A stretch of DNA of 64,000 nt from Candidatus Saccharimonadota bacterium. GTDB lineage: Bacteria; Patescibacteriota; Saccharimonadia; Saccharimonadales; Saccharimonadaceae. Of this stretch, positions 44,806 through 53,974 are shown one piece after another. The translations under genes and the position numbers were made by a program. Below the pieces are notes generated by a model. That model had not been told where the DNA came from. It saw only the letters and a list, made by a program, of their open reading frames with translations, and did no database searches. The stretch lies in the NCBI GenBank assembly GCA_905371715.1, contig CAJPLV010000004.1, positions 1-64,000 of the forward strand. The letters run 5' to 3'. Each line of letters begins with the position of its first letter. The first letter of the stretch is position 1.

Positions 44806-45957
44806 ATGAAGGTAAAAATTGAAATTGACACAAAAACGTTTATTCGCTTTTGGCTTGTAGTAATTGGTTTTGGTCTAGCAGGGCTAACAATTTATTTAGC
44901 GCAGACAGCGCTGGTTATTTTGGGCACGGCGCTGTTTTTGGCGCTTGCGCTCAATCGTCCGGTGGCGCGGCTGGCGAAGTTCATTCCTGGCAAGAGCCGG
45001 CTAGGCGGCACGGCGCTCGCATTCACATTACTCATCGTGTTTCTATTTTGTGTCGTGTGGTTTGTGGTGCCGCCAATCGTGCAGCAGACGGCGAAATTTG
45101 CCGAGTCAGTACCTGGGATTATTGATCAGGCGAGCACGCAGTGGCACGGCGTCAACCGGTTCATTGATGAACATAGCATGCGCGAGCAAGTAAATTCAGT
45201 TTTGGAATCAATCAGAACGCAAGCATCCCACTGGGCGACTGATCTGAGCGGCAGTATTATCGGCAGCGTCGGCTCGCTGGCGTCGTTCGTGACATCGCTG
45301 TTTTTGGTCATTGTCTTGTCGTTTTTGATGCTGCTTGAGGGGCCGGAGTGGATGCGGCGCGTTTGGGGCTTGTATGATAACCAAGCGCGCATGGAACATC
45401 ACAAACGGCTCGTTGGGCGCATTTATAATGTTATTACCGGTTATGTTGCCGGGCAGTTGACAGTTTCTGGTATCGGCTCGTTGGTGGCAGGCGCATTTGT
45501 ATTTGGTATTAGCCTATTTGTACCGGCGATTGATGCAAATTTGGTTATGCCGACGATTTTGATCGTGTTTGTACTGTCGCTGATTCCAATGTTTGGTGCG
45601 ACGATTGCCGGCGTGCTCGTCACGTTGCTTTTGGCGTTTAATAATGTGCCGGCGGGAATTGCTTACGCGGTATTTTTCGTTGTATACCAGCAGATCGAGA
45701 ACAATTTTATCTCGCCAGCGATTCAATCGAAGAAAGTCGAGTTATCGGCCCTGATGGTACTGACAGCGGTGACGGTTGGTTTGTATGTTGCAGGCGTCGC
45801 CGGCGGTTTCATTGCTATTCCGATTGCCGGCACGATCAAAGTGTTTCTTGACGATTATCTTGAGCGCGCCAAAGCTAAGCGCGAAGAAAGCAAACACGAC
45901 AAGCCAGTGCTCGGCAAGCTGGCGAGTAAGCTTAAAAAAGCTGCGCCATCAGAATAA
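44806..45957 (+). CDS. AI-2E family (PerM-like) membrane transporter
   Basis: A protein of about 383 residues with paired N-terminal helices, a soluble stretch from about 75 to 130, and a C-terminal block of helices with VLSLIPMFGATIAGVLVTLL and QQIENNFISPAIQSKKVELS, the family hallmark, and a charged Lys-rich tail. The family includes the E. coli TqsA (autoinducer-2 exporter) and Na+/H+ antiporter-like members; substrate unknown. ATG at 44806 follows a TATACT box by 9 bases, so it is leaderless. Confidence 0.88.
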   Translation: MKVKIEIDTKTFIRFWLVVIGFGLAGLTIYLAQTALVILGTALFLALALNRPVARLAKFIPGKSRLGGTALAFTLLIVFLFCVVWFVVPPIVQQTAKFAESVPGIIDQASTQWHGVNRFIDEHSMREQVNSVLESIRTQASHWATDLSGSIIGSVGSLASFVTSLFLVIVLSFLMLLEGPEWMRRVWGLYDNQARMEHHKRLVGRIYNVITGYVAGQLTVSGIGSLVAGAFVFGISLFVPAIDANLVMPTILIVFVLSLIPMFGATIAGVLVTLLLAFNNVPAGIAYAVFFVVYQQIENNFISPAIQSKKVELSALMVLTAVTVGLYVAGVAGGFIAIPIAGTIKVFLDDYLERAKAKREESKHDKPVLGKLASKLKKAAPSE

Positions 45958-45963
45958 TATTGT

Positions 45964-47454
45964 TTATGCGTATGTCCAAATCGTGTCGTGCGCTGTGTCA
46001 CGTACGATGATTCCCATTACTTTGAGCTGGTCGCGCAACTCATCAGAGCGCGCCCAGTTTTTATCGTCGCGGGCGCGCCGGCGCTCCACTAGCAGCTGCT
46101 TGGCGTCGTCGCTGATGTCCGGTGTTGAATCAAGCAACTGGAGCCCGAGCACATCGTCAATTGTTTGTAATAGTTCTACTAATCCCGTGCGGTAAATTGC
46201 GTCAAGTGGTCGTTGGCTGATGCTCGAAAACGACTCGTCGATAATACTAAGCGCTTCTGGCGTGTTCAGGTTATTGTTGAGCGCTTCGCGCATTGCACCG
46301 ATCGCGGCCTGTGGCGATAGATACTGCGGCGCGTCATTGCGCTCTGTGTCGTCGTTTAGGCGGTCGTGAATCTGATGGCGCAGGCAGGCGACGTCGCGCC
46401 AATTCTTCAAACGGTTGCGCGCAGCCGCTAGAATGTCAAATGAGAAATTTCCTTCGCTTTGGTAATGGCTTTGCAGAATAAACATGCGTAAATCCATCGC
46501 CGTGAAGCCGCGCTCTTTTAGGTGAGTCATTGTATAGCCGTTGCCGAGCGACTTGCTGATTTTGCCGCCGTCAATTTTTAGGTGGTTGCAGTGCAGCCAA
46601 TACCGCGCAAATTGTACGCCGCTCGCTGCTTCGCTTTGGGCAATCTCGTTGGTGTGATGCACGGGAATGTGGTCAATACCGCCGGTGTGGATATCAATCG
46701 TTTGTCCAAGCAGCTCCATTGCCATAGCGCTGCACTCTAGGTGCCAGCCTGGGAAACCCATGACCGTGCCGGTTGCTTCATTTGCTACTCTAAGCGTTTC
46801 GCGCCCGTGTGAATCAAGTAAATCTTCCGGAGTCTCCCACTCCATATCGCGGCGTTTGCCTGGCTCGGTAAATTTCCACAGCGCAAAATCCCATGGCTGG
46901 CGTTTCTCGCTGTTAGCCTCAACGCGTGCGCCGGCTTTTTGTGCCGCTAAATCTAATTGTGCAAAATCTGCGTAGCGCGGAAACTTGCTCGTATCAAAAT
47001 AAATCCCGTCGCTGGTTTGATACGTATAGCCCTTCTCTTTTAGCGTACGTACGAGTGCCAATTGCTGTGGAATGAAATCTGTTGCGCGCACCATATGCTC
47101 CGGTGGAACTAATCCGAATTCGTGCATACCACGCACGAATGCCTCGGTGTAGTGCTCGGCAATTTCCCAAGCGGTTTTGCCGTCGCGCCGCGCCCCCTTC
47201 TCTAGTTTGTCTTCGCCGTCATCGGCGTCGCTTACTAAATGCCCGACGTCGGTGATATTCATCACGCGCTCAACCTCGTATCCGTTAAATTTCAGTACGC
47301 GCACCAGCGTATCCCAATAAACGTAGGCTGCCCAGTTGCCAACGTGAAGATAATCATACACCGTTGGCCCACAGGTGTAGAGCGTTACTCGGTCTGGCGA
47401 CATTGGCGTAAATTCGTCAAGGCTGCGCGTGAGGGTGTTATATAGTTTCAGCAT
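45964..47454 (-). CDS. cysS: Cysteinyl-tRNA synthetase
   Basis: A 496-residue class I synthetase. HIGH motif as HVGN in VYDYLHVGNW, KMSKS motif as KISKSLGN. The zinc ligands are present: Cys in LYTCGPTVYD, Cys in WHLECSAMAME, and His/Glu in PVHHTNEIAQSE. Full length. The start has AAAGGAG 7 bases upstream and overlaps the end of the nrnA-like gene by 17 bases, so the two are coupled. Confidence 0.97.
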   Translation of the reverse strand: MLKLYNTLTRSLDEFTPMSPDRVTLYTCGPTVYDYLHVGNWAAYVYWDTLVRVLKFNGYEVERVMNITDVGHLVSDADDGEDKLEKGARRDGKTAWEIAEHYTEAFVRGMHEFGLVPPEHMVRATDFIPQQLALVRTLKEKGYTYQTSDGIYFDTSKFPRYADFAQLDLAAQKAGARVEANSEKRQPWDFALWKFTEPGKRRDMEWETPEDLLDSHGRETLRVANEATGTVMGFPGWHLECSAMAMELLGQTIDIHTGGIDHIPVHHTNEIAQSEAASGVQFARYWLHCNHLKIDGGKISKSLGNGYTMTHLKERGFTAMDLRMFILQSHYQSEGNFSFDILAAARNRLKNWRDVACLRHQIHDRLNDDTERNDAPQYLSPQAAIGAMREALNNNLNTPEALSIIDESFSSISQRPLDAIYRTGLVELLQTIDDVLGLQLLDSTPDISDDAKQLLVERRRARDDKNWARSDELRDQLKVMGIIVRDTAHDTIWTYA

Positions 47455-48433
47455 CGTGATACTCCTTTAGTGCTTTATCTGCCGCATCAACAAGCTCGCG
47501 CACCGTTGCTTCGTACGCCTCGTAAATACGAAACCCTGCGGCGTATGGGTGGCCGCCGCCGCCGAAGTAGCCGGCGATTTGCTCGCCAACGGGGGCGTTG
47601 CAGCGCAATTTGCCAGTGAGTTTGCCGTCCGGGTAAGTTTTGATCGCGCACGCAACTTCGACGCCTTCTACGAGCCGCATCTCGTCGAGAACAAGCATGC
47701 TCGGGTTATACTGGTCGCTGTACGCTTGGATTTCTTCCCACGGAATATGCACGAGCGCTAGTTTTCCGTCCAGCAGATATTCGATCCGCTCAATTAGCCG
47801 TCCCTTATACGCCAAAATTTCCGGCGACTTTTTCATAAAATCTCGCCGGCGTTCTTCAATTGCCGCGTTGCTTGCGCCAAGCCGCGTCAGCTCGCCTGCA
47901 ACCGTGAATGAATCGGCGTGCGTACTCTGCGTGGTCAGTCCCAGGCTATCGCTCATAATAGCGATCAGTAAATCCTCGGCAGCTTGCGGGTTGATTGCCC
48001 AACCAGCGTCCTGCGCCAAATTGTAGATTAGCTCGCCTGTTGCGACAACATCTTGGCTGATTATCGTGTGGTCAAAACTGAGCGTGCTGCCAGTCGTATG
48101 ATGATCAAGTACGAGCACGGGGTGCGTCTCTAAAAAATGCCGCGCGCCTGGAGTCTCAAGTACTTTGCTAAGCAAAATATCGGCGCTCGTATCGACGATG
48201 ATCGCCGCGTCAGCTTTCGTATCAAACTCTGCGCAGACACGATCCCAGCCGCGAATATAACGCAGATATTTTGGGATAGCGACTGGGCAATATAGGCTGG
48301 CATTCTTGCCGAGGCCGCCAAGAATCTCCTCCAGTGCTAACGCCGAGCCAACGCTATCGCCATCAGGATTTTCCGCTTGAATGACGACGATGTTCGTTGC
48401 GTTGTCGATTATTTTTTTTGCTTCAGTGAACAT
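47438..48433 (-). CDS. DHH-family phosphoesterase (NrnA/pAp phosphatase-like)
   Basis: A 331-residue protein: DHH domain with ENPDGDSVGSALALEEIL, IIVDTS and VLDHHTTGSTLSF (D-H-H), and a DHHA1 domain ending CNAPVGEQIAGYFGGGGHPYAAGF, the GGGH substrate motif. Members degrade short RNA oligonucleotides and dephosphorylate 3'-phosphoadenosine 5'-phosphate. It precedes and overlaps cysS. GGAG lies 10 bases before the ATG. Confidence 0.92.
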   Translation of the reverse strand: MFTEAKKIIDNATNIVVIQAENPDGDSVGSALALEEILGGLGKNASLYCPVAIPKYLRYIRGWDRVCAEFDTKADAAIIVDTSADILLSKVLETPGARHFLETHPVLVLDHHTTGSTLSFDHTIISQDVVATGELIYNLAQDAGWAINPQAAEDLLIAIMSDSLGLTTQSTHADSFTVAGELTRLGASNAAIEERRRDFMKKSPEILAYKGRLIERIEYLLDGKLALVHIPWEEIQAYSDQYNPSMLVLDEMRLVEGVEVACAIKTYPDGKLTGKLRCNAPVGEQIAGYFGGGGHPYAAGFRIYEAYEATVRELVDAADKALKEYHDAETI

Positions 48434-48529
48434 TATTACCTGTCTCCGTTTGGTGTATATACTTCAAAAATATAAAAAAGTTTTTGGACGTATCTAGAGC
48501 ACTTCTTCATTATACCATTGAGTGCGCTA

Positions 48530-50437
48530 TTATTCGTCCCGTATATCTTTCATCGGGTTGCGGCGCGTGTTGCGCGCAAGCGGTAGTATACTACCAATGA
48601 GCGCCGCCGCAACGATACTTGCAGCGGCGAGCACGATAATACGCGGGTCGAATGCGAACAGCTGGAACGTCGTATTCAAATCGCGCGGCATAATGATATA
48701 GCGCGCCGCGGTCGAAAAGTCGGCTGAATAGAGCGCGTCGATAACGCCTGCACCGATCAGTCCGGCGGTGATTGCGAATAGTGCAATTAGTCCAGCGAGC
48801 AGCAGCGTGTACATTATGTAAATCTGCGCGATGTCTAGCCGCGTTGCGCCAAGCGCGCGAAATATAGCAGATTCTTTGCGGCTGTCGGCGACTGTGCGTG
48901 AAATTGTTAACATTAAAATGAACGCCGCCACGCCGATAACGCCGAGCAAGCTGTACCACAATATTGGCGTGAGTTGCTGCCGCAGCTCTTCAATAACAAG
49001 CGAGTTGCTTCCGAACGGCCGTGTAAAGTTTGATACGCCATCCACGCATAAATCCTTGTTCTTCGGCTGGTTATTGCACATGGAGGCATGATAAAATGCG
49101 CGGGCGTGTTCGGCGTCTGTAAATTCGTAGATAGTCGTATCTGATAGCCCGCCCGAAAGTTCTCGACGCTCCGTGGTGAGAATATTCGGTACATATGTTT
49201 TCGCGGCGCCTGCCTCAAACGTCTGTTTCGGTATAATCCAGCGCGATGGCATGTTGGCGTTGAGCGCGCCAGCCAGCTTGCCTTTTAGGTCGTCGCCGTA
49301 CGCCGCATCCGGCAGCAGTCCGACAACGCGGTAGGTTAGTTTCGCTTGCTGCGGCGTTACGTTTTCTGTTGAAAATTGCTGGTTGAATTTCTGCATTTTT
49401 TCGTCCATCGCTTTTTCGTCGGTGCTGCGATTATCTTTTTTCACGATAGCGCCGCCACAACTATCTGCCGCCGGCAAGGCATATTCAATGCTTGGCTTGG
49501 CATCGGGTTCGTTTTTAGTCTTATTGGCGGCTGTGCGCTGCTGGTCAAGCGCTTGCTGGATTAAATGAGACGACGCATTATTACGATAGCACACCTGAAT
49601 TGTTATGTTACCCGTCTCGTTTCTCAGCTCCCGAATACGTTCAATATGCTGCTGCGGCGATGCGGTCGTCGGTAGAGGCTTTTTGCCGAGCAGCGCCGCC
49701 GCGTCATTGTAGCTGATAAAGACAGGAATTTCATTATTGGCGGCACGCGCGCGGTGCGGTAAGAAATAATACTTGAGCAGCGACTCGTCAAGAATCGTTT
49801 GATAATCCGCCGCACTTACAAATTCGCTTAGCTGCTCTGGTACGGCTTCTTTATCGCGCTGAAAATCCTCGCGTCCGCCGATCATTACATCAAGCGACCC
49901 GTCGTCGCGCCCGCCAACATTCTGCACGCGGTATGTCGCGCTTGAGCCAAATCGCTTGGCGGCTGTGTCAATGCGCTCCGGTTTGAGTGGATTCTTCTCG
50001 GCGGTGTATTGTTTCAGAAACGTCTTTACCGCCCAACTATTGCGGTTGAGCGAACCTGAATCGTCCTGATTTATTTTTGTAATTGGTTCTTCCTCGGATT
50101 TTTCGTCGTATTCGACGCCGAGCGCTTTCGCCGCCGCTTTTTTGTCGGCGATATGCTGTTTATGCAATGCGAGTATGCGGTCTTTGGCGTCTTGCGGCGG
50201 GTTGTAGAATAGGTCAGATTGATTTTCATTGTGATTGCTATACGCCAACAAATATCGCGTCGACATCGTATCGCGGCCGAACCGTTCAATACTCGCCATG
50301 CTGGCGCGTAGCACCGTCAAACCAAACACTACAATGCCAAACAGCAGCCCGGCTACGATAATTGTTGCCGCAAGCCGAATTTTGCGCGTGCGCAGTTTTG
50401 TCAGTGCAAGTTTGCTGGCATCAAGCGTCCGCAACAT
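48530..50437 (-). CDS. FtsX-like ABC permease, long external domain
   Basis: A 635-residue permease: an N-terminal helix (about 22-45), an extracytoplasmic domain of about 430 residues, and three C-terminal helices around 490-615 with RKESAIFRALGATRLDIAQIYI and a last helix before LPLARNTRRNPMKDIRDE. Its start is directly adjacent to the ATPase gene stop. The external domain is much longer than that of the exporter at 35-37.7 kb, so the substrate is probably different. Confidence 0.88.
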   Translation of the reverse strand: MLRTLDASKLALTKLRTRKIRLAATIIVAGLLFGIVVFGLTVLRASMASIERFGRDTMSTRYLLAYSNHNENQSDLFYNPPQDAKDRILALHKQHIADKKAAAKALGVEYDEKSEEEPITKINQDDSGSLNRNSWAVKTFLKQYTAEKNPLKPERIDTAAKRFGSSATYRVQNVGGRDDGSLDVMIGGREDFQRDKEAVPEQLSEFVSAADYQTILDESLLKYYFLPHRARAANNEIPVFISYNDAAALLGKKPLPTTASPQQHIERIRELRNETGNITIQVCYRNNASSHLIQQALDQQRTAANKTKNEPDAKPSIEYALPAADSCGGAIVKKDNRSTDEKAMDEKMQKFNQQFSTENVTPQQAKLTYRVVGLLPDAAYGDDLKGKLAGALNANMPSRWIIPKQTFEAGAAKTYVPNILTTERRELSGGLSDTTIYEFTDAEHARAFYHASMCNNQPKNKDLCVDGVSNFTRPFGSNSLVIEELRQQLTPILWYSLLGVIGVAAFILMLTISRTVADSRKESAIFRALGATRLDIAQIYIMYTLLLAGLIALFAITAGLIGAGVIDALYSADFSTAARYIIMPRDLNTTFQLFAFDPRIIVLAAASIVAAALIGSILPLARNTRRNPMKDIRDE

Positions 50438-51244
50438 CTAGAGCACCCTCCCGTCGTGCAGCGTAATCTCGCGGTCGGTCTGCCGAGCGATCTCGTGGTC
50501 GTGCGTAACAATCAGAATCGTTGTGCCGAGCTGGCGGCGGATTTGCTCGAAAATGTTAATGACACGCTGCGAATTAACACTATCGAGATTACCCGTCGGT
50601 TCGTCGGCAAGCAGGACTTTCGGCTGATTTAGTAATGCCCGCGCAATGGCGGCACGCTGCATCTGCCCGCCAGACAATTCCTTCGGCAAATGCTTCATGC
50701 GCTCTGCGACATTAACCATATCAGCGAGTTCAGCGGCGCGCTGTTTACGCTCGCGCGGATTGGTGCGCGCGAACATACCGGGGATTTCTAGATTAGTCGC
50801 TAGATTCAAAAATGGCTGTAAATAAAATGACTGAAATACGAATCCAATTGTCCGCCCGCGGAATTGCGATAATTTTCGGTCTGATAGCGCGCTAAGCGCT
50901 TGTCCGTTGACGGCAATGAGCCCGCTTGTCGGTTTGTCGAGTCCGCCGATTAGCTGTAGCAACGTTGACTTCCCTGAGCCGCTTGCGCCGGTGAGCGCTA
51001 CAAATTCCCGCTGGCGCACGCTCAAACTGACGCCGCGCAGCACCTTAATCTTTTGCCACCCGACTTTGTATGTTTTTACGACGTTTTTGGCTGAGATGAT
51101 TTCACCGCCGAGCGGCACAGTGGATTTTGATTGCGCGGTGGCATTGCGCGCCGTGTATTGCCGAATCGCTGCAACCGCCCGTTCCGGATCGCCGTCAAAA
51201 TACCGCAGAAACGCAGCAATTACCCTCCCCTTTTCGTCGTCCAT
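50438..51244 (-). CDS. ABC transporter ATP-binding protein with N-terminal extension
   Basis: A protein of about 268 residues. After a 50-residue N-terminal extension (FLRYFDGDPERAVAAIRQYT) comes a LolD/MacB-type ATPase: Walker A LTGASGSGKSTLLQLI, signature LSGGQMQRAAIARALL, Walker [14 protein letters not shown] and H-loop ILIVTHDHE. ATG at 51244 follows TACAAT by 6 bases (leaderless), so upstream in-frame starts are rejected. First gene of a two-gene operon with the long FtsX permease. Confidence 0.92.
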   Translation of the reverse strand: MDDEKGRVIAAFLRYFDGDPERAVAAIRQYTARNATAQSKSTVPLGGEIISAKNVVKTYKVGWQKIKVLRGVSLSVRQREFVALTGASGSGKSTLLQLIGGLDKPTSGLIAVNGQALSALSDRKLSQFRGRTIGFVFQSFYLQPFLNLATNLEIPGMFARTNPRERKQRAAELADMVNVAERMKHLPKELSGGQMQRAAIARALLNQPKVLLADEPTGNLDSVNSQRVINIFEQIRRQLGTTILIVTHDHEIARQTDREITLHDGRVL

Positions 51245-51300
51245 GGAATCATTGTAGCAATTGAAATATGTAAATGCTAGCAATTCCGTATAATACAATT

Positions 51301-51423
51301 GTGAACTATAAAAAATACCTTGCGCTTCAAACCAGGCTTGAATGGTTTTACGATTTTCATCCAGGTTTCTTTGATGATATTTCGGCTAGTCAAAAAGAAT
51401 TGCTGCAGCAGTTGCCGATCTAG
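51301..51423 (+). CDS. Very small protein, 40 residues, GTG start
   Basis: The frame reads MNYKKYLALQTRLEWFYDFH and ends QKELLQQLPI; it is hydrophilic and helical. Evidence for a gene: TATAAT lies 6 bases before the GTG start, the leaderless pattern used by annotated genes nearby, and the composition looks coding. It is divergent from the ABC operon. It could also be the intact N-terminus of a truncated gene. Confidence 0.5.
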   Translation: MNYKKYLALQTRLEWFYDFHPGFFDDISASQKELLQQLPI

Positions 51424-51526
51424 GCAAAGTTGCTTGACAAAATAAATATTTTGGTGTAGAATAAAACTAGTATTATTACTACACACCCATTGACCGCTCG
51501 CTTTTAGTAAAACTGCAATCCACTAG

Positions 51527-52141
51527 CTATAGAACCCGCCGCCCCTCAAGCGCATGACTGAGGGTGATTTGATCGGCATATTCTAGGTCGACGCCCACGG
51601 GAATGCCGCGCGCCAGGCGCGACACCTTGACATTGAGGCGTGCTTCTTGAATGTGGCGCTGAATAAATAACGCTGTCGACTCACCTTCAACGCTCGCGTT
51701 TGTTGCAATAATAATTTCTTCGGCGACATCATTGCGGATACGCTTTAGTAATTCTGGAATGTGCAGCTGTTCTGGTCCAATGCCGTCTATCGGTGAAATC
51801 GTACCGCCAAGCACATGGTACGTTCCCTTGAACTGTCCGGTACGCTCTAACGCAACGATATCAAGCGGCTCCTCAACCACCGCAATCGTATGCTTGTCGC
51901 GCGCAGTATCGCTATAAAGCGGTGAAATATCTTCGTCAGCGTTGATAAGCGCGAATGTGACAGGGCACGTCTTAACGTCGCTATGCAATGCTGTCAAAGC
52001 GCGCGCCATAGACTGCGCAGTACGTTCGTCGGCACGCAACAAAAAATATGCATATCTCTCAGCGGTACGCGGACCGACGCCTGGCAATCGCCCGAGTTCA
52101 TTAATTGCACGCTCTAGCGCGTTTGGCAACAGCTGTGCCAT
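51527..52141 (-). CDS. recR: Recombination protein RecR, zinc cysteines missing
   Basis: A 204-residue RecR: N-terminal helix-hairpin-helix INELGRLPGVGPRTAERYAYF, then a Toprim domain with IAVVEEPLDIVALE and ATNASVEGESTALFI, and the Walker-like end VSRLARGIPVGVDLEYADQITL. RecR loads RecA with RecO/RecF at gaps. The usual four-cysteine zinc finger between the two domains is reduced to a single cysteine (KTCPVTFALINADEDI). It follows ybaB by 6 bases, the usual dnaX-ybaB-recR neighbourhood. Confidence 0.93.
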   Translation of the reverse strand: MAQLLPNALERAINELGRLPGVGPRTAERYAYFLLRADERTAQSMARALTALHSDVKTCPVTFALINADEDISPLYSDTARDKHTIAVVEEPLDIVALERTGQFKGTYHVLGGTISPIDGIGPEQLHIPELLKRIRNDVAEEIIIATNASVEGESTALFIQRHIQEARLNVKVSRLARGIPVGVDLEYADQITLSHALEGRRVL

Positions 52142-52147
52142 TATGCC

Positions 52148-52438
52148 TTACAATCCTAAATTGCCCAAGCCGCCCATGAGCGGTTTCATCTTTTCGGCGG
52201 CAATTTCCTGAGCTTTTGCCATACCGTCGCGAATAGCAATCTCAATCCAGTGCTCCAGCTGATGGATATCATCCAAATCAACATACGCCGGATCAATTTT
52301 AATTGATTTAATTTTTAGCTCGCCAGTGATTTGCACGATCACCGCGCCATCACCTGCCTCAACCTCAACAATTTCTTTTGCGAGCGCCTTCTGCGCCTTG
52401 CGTAAATCGTTCAACATCTTCATTTGGTTCAACGCCAT
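52148..52438 (-). CDS. YbaB/EbfC family nucleoid-associated protein
   Basis: A 96-residue protein: MALNQMKMLNDLRKAQKALAK, a beta-strand core VIVQITGELKIKSIKID and a C-terminal helix with MKPLMGGLGNLGL. The family forms DNA-binding dimers and is usually found between dnaX and recR, as here (dnaX lies 2.9 kb upstream). ATG at 52438 has GGAGGGAC 8 bases upstream. Confidence 0.92.
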   Translation of the reverse strand: MALNQMKMLNDLRKAQKALAKEIVEVEAGDGAVIVQITGELKIKSIKIDPAYVDLDDIHQLEHWIEIAIRDGMAKAQEIAAEKMKPLMGGLGNLGL

Positions 52439-52491
52439 GTGGTCAGTCCCTCCATATAACAACTAATCGGTAATGGTGATATTATATCGCA

Positions 52492-53952
52492 TTATTGTAG
52501 GATTTTGTAGACATATAATCGGTCGCTCTGCTCAGCGCGCCCATTCGTGATAATGCGCTCAAGCTGCCATGATTCTGGCGCGGCGGGCATAGCGCGGCGG
52601 GCATCTCGTGTGAGCACGATGGTACCGGGCGACTGGTCGGCTTGATCGCGTAGCGTGATTTTAGGCGAGCGCTCTGCTACGATATGGTAGAATTCGCGTT
52701 CTTGCTCGGTTGCGACGAGTGCCATATGATCGTGCTTACTAGCGTAAGCGTGTATAAGGTTTAAGTCGCTTGAATAATGCGCGAGCACACTTGGCGCGTA
52801 ACGGTAACCATCCATATAATGCGTGACATTTGTAGCAATAATGCCGATTACCAGCACGGCAAGCGGCAACAGCCCTGCCAGCCGTGCGTACGGATTGCGC
52901 GGAAATAGCCGGTACCAGTAGCGTATTAAGAAGTCAAATCCAGTCGCGACAAGAATTGTCATGACGAAGAAAAGAGCGCTTATATGCGCCGGCGTAAGCA
53001 GAATAAGCGGCACGAGCAAGACGCTCAAAATAATTGTCACGTAACTGCGCGCCGTATAATGCGTCGTGATGAGGCGGTATAACCCAATGAGTGCTACGAG
53101 GGCAAGCGTTAATGAATACGCCGGCCGCAGTAGCGCGCCCGAACTGTGCGCGCTAAATCCAGCTAGATCGAGAACCGCTTGCGGCGCCGTAGCGCGGATA
53201 TGGGCAAACGATATGCCGCTGGGCAGCCCGGCAAGCTCAAGCGCGGTCGACGGCTGAATGACAATCGCGTAGACGAGCGGCGCCATGCTCGCTAGCCCCA
53301 GTATTGCCGCCATCAGCAACTTTGTCTTGCCAAGCCGCTTCATGATGTAGCGAATGTGCGGATGCAGCACCGAGGTAATAAGCAGCGATACGACGACGTA
53401 AATTCCAAGCGGCACATACAATGCCACCGCCATTAGAACGCCGCCTAAAATCTTCCAAAAAGTATGAAAATATTTACCGCGGGTCACGCGTAATCCTGCT
53501 ACGAGTAGCCAGACGGCGATTGCGTTAAATGTAATCGCCGGTGTGCCATCTTGCGCCATGAACAAAAATTGCGTTGTTGTAGCGAGCGCCATCGTCGTGA
53601 TCATCGCGACGTTACGCTTTAGCCACGATTGCGTTAGTACAAGTATACCAAGAATGGTAAATGTCGCTAGCACAAGAGATGGCAGCTTAATTGCAAATGT
53701 CGTCGCGCCGAACGCATAAATACTTAGCCGCTGCAGCAAATGATACGGGAAATTAACGATCATCGCTGGGTCAAGCGAGTTTTTTGAGAGCGAGCTGCTT
53801 ATTGATACCGATTTGATTTCTTCAGGGCGCAATTCGCCTGGCGTTTGTAGTGCACCGCCCCATACGATCACGCCGATAATCACTGCAATTACCAACAACC
53901 CCAGTCCAAAGCGCCAACGATAAAGAACGTAATCTGTGACGTGCGATTTCAT
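52492..53952 (-). CDS. Polytopic membrane protein, GT-C/PMT-like
   Basis: A 486-residue protein with about 11 membrane helices. The first external loop (ELRPEEIKSVSISSSLSKNS) has acidic residues placed as in ArnT/PMT-type glycosyltransferases, which use lipid-linked sugars; FPYHLLQRLSIYAFG fits the second helix pair of that family. A short soluble domain closes the C-terminus (residues about 400-486). TATAAT lies 8 bases before ATG. Sugar donor and acceptor unknown. Confidence 0.65.
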   Translation of the reverse strand: MKSHVTDYVLYRWRFGLGLLVIAVIIGVIVWGGALQTPGELRPEEIKSVSISSSLSKNSLDPAMIVNFPYHLLQRLSIYAFGATTFAIKLPSLVLATFTILGILVLTQSWLKRNVAMITTMALATTTQFLFMAQDGTPAITFNAIAVWLLVAGLRVTRGKYFHTFWKILGGVLMAVALYVPLGIYVVVSLLITSVLHPHIRYIMKRLGKTKLLMAAILGLASMAPLVYAIVIQPSTALELAGLPSGISFAHIRATAPQAVLDLAGFSAHSSGALLRPAYSLTLALVALIGLYRLITTHYTARSYVTIILSVLLVPLILLTPAHISALFFVMTILVATGFDFLIRYWYRLFPRNPYARLAGLLPLAVLVIGIIATNVTHYMDGYRYAPSVLAHYSSDLNLIHAYASKHDHMALVATEQEREFYHIVAERSPKITLRDQADQSPGTIVLTRDARRAMPAAPESWQLERIITNGRAEQSDRLYVYKILQ

Positions 53953-53974
53953 ACTTCTTGATTATACCAGATAT

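Noticed and set aside
51277-51486. 69-residue minus-strand frame
   Set aside because: It overlaps the ABC ATPase promoter and the better-supported 40-residue plus-strand gene.
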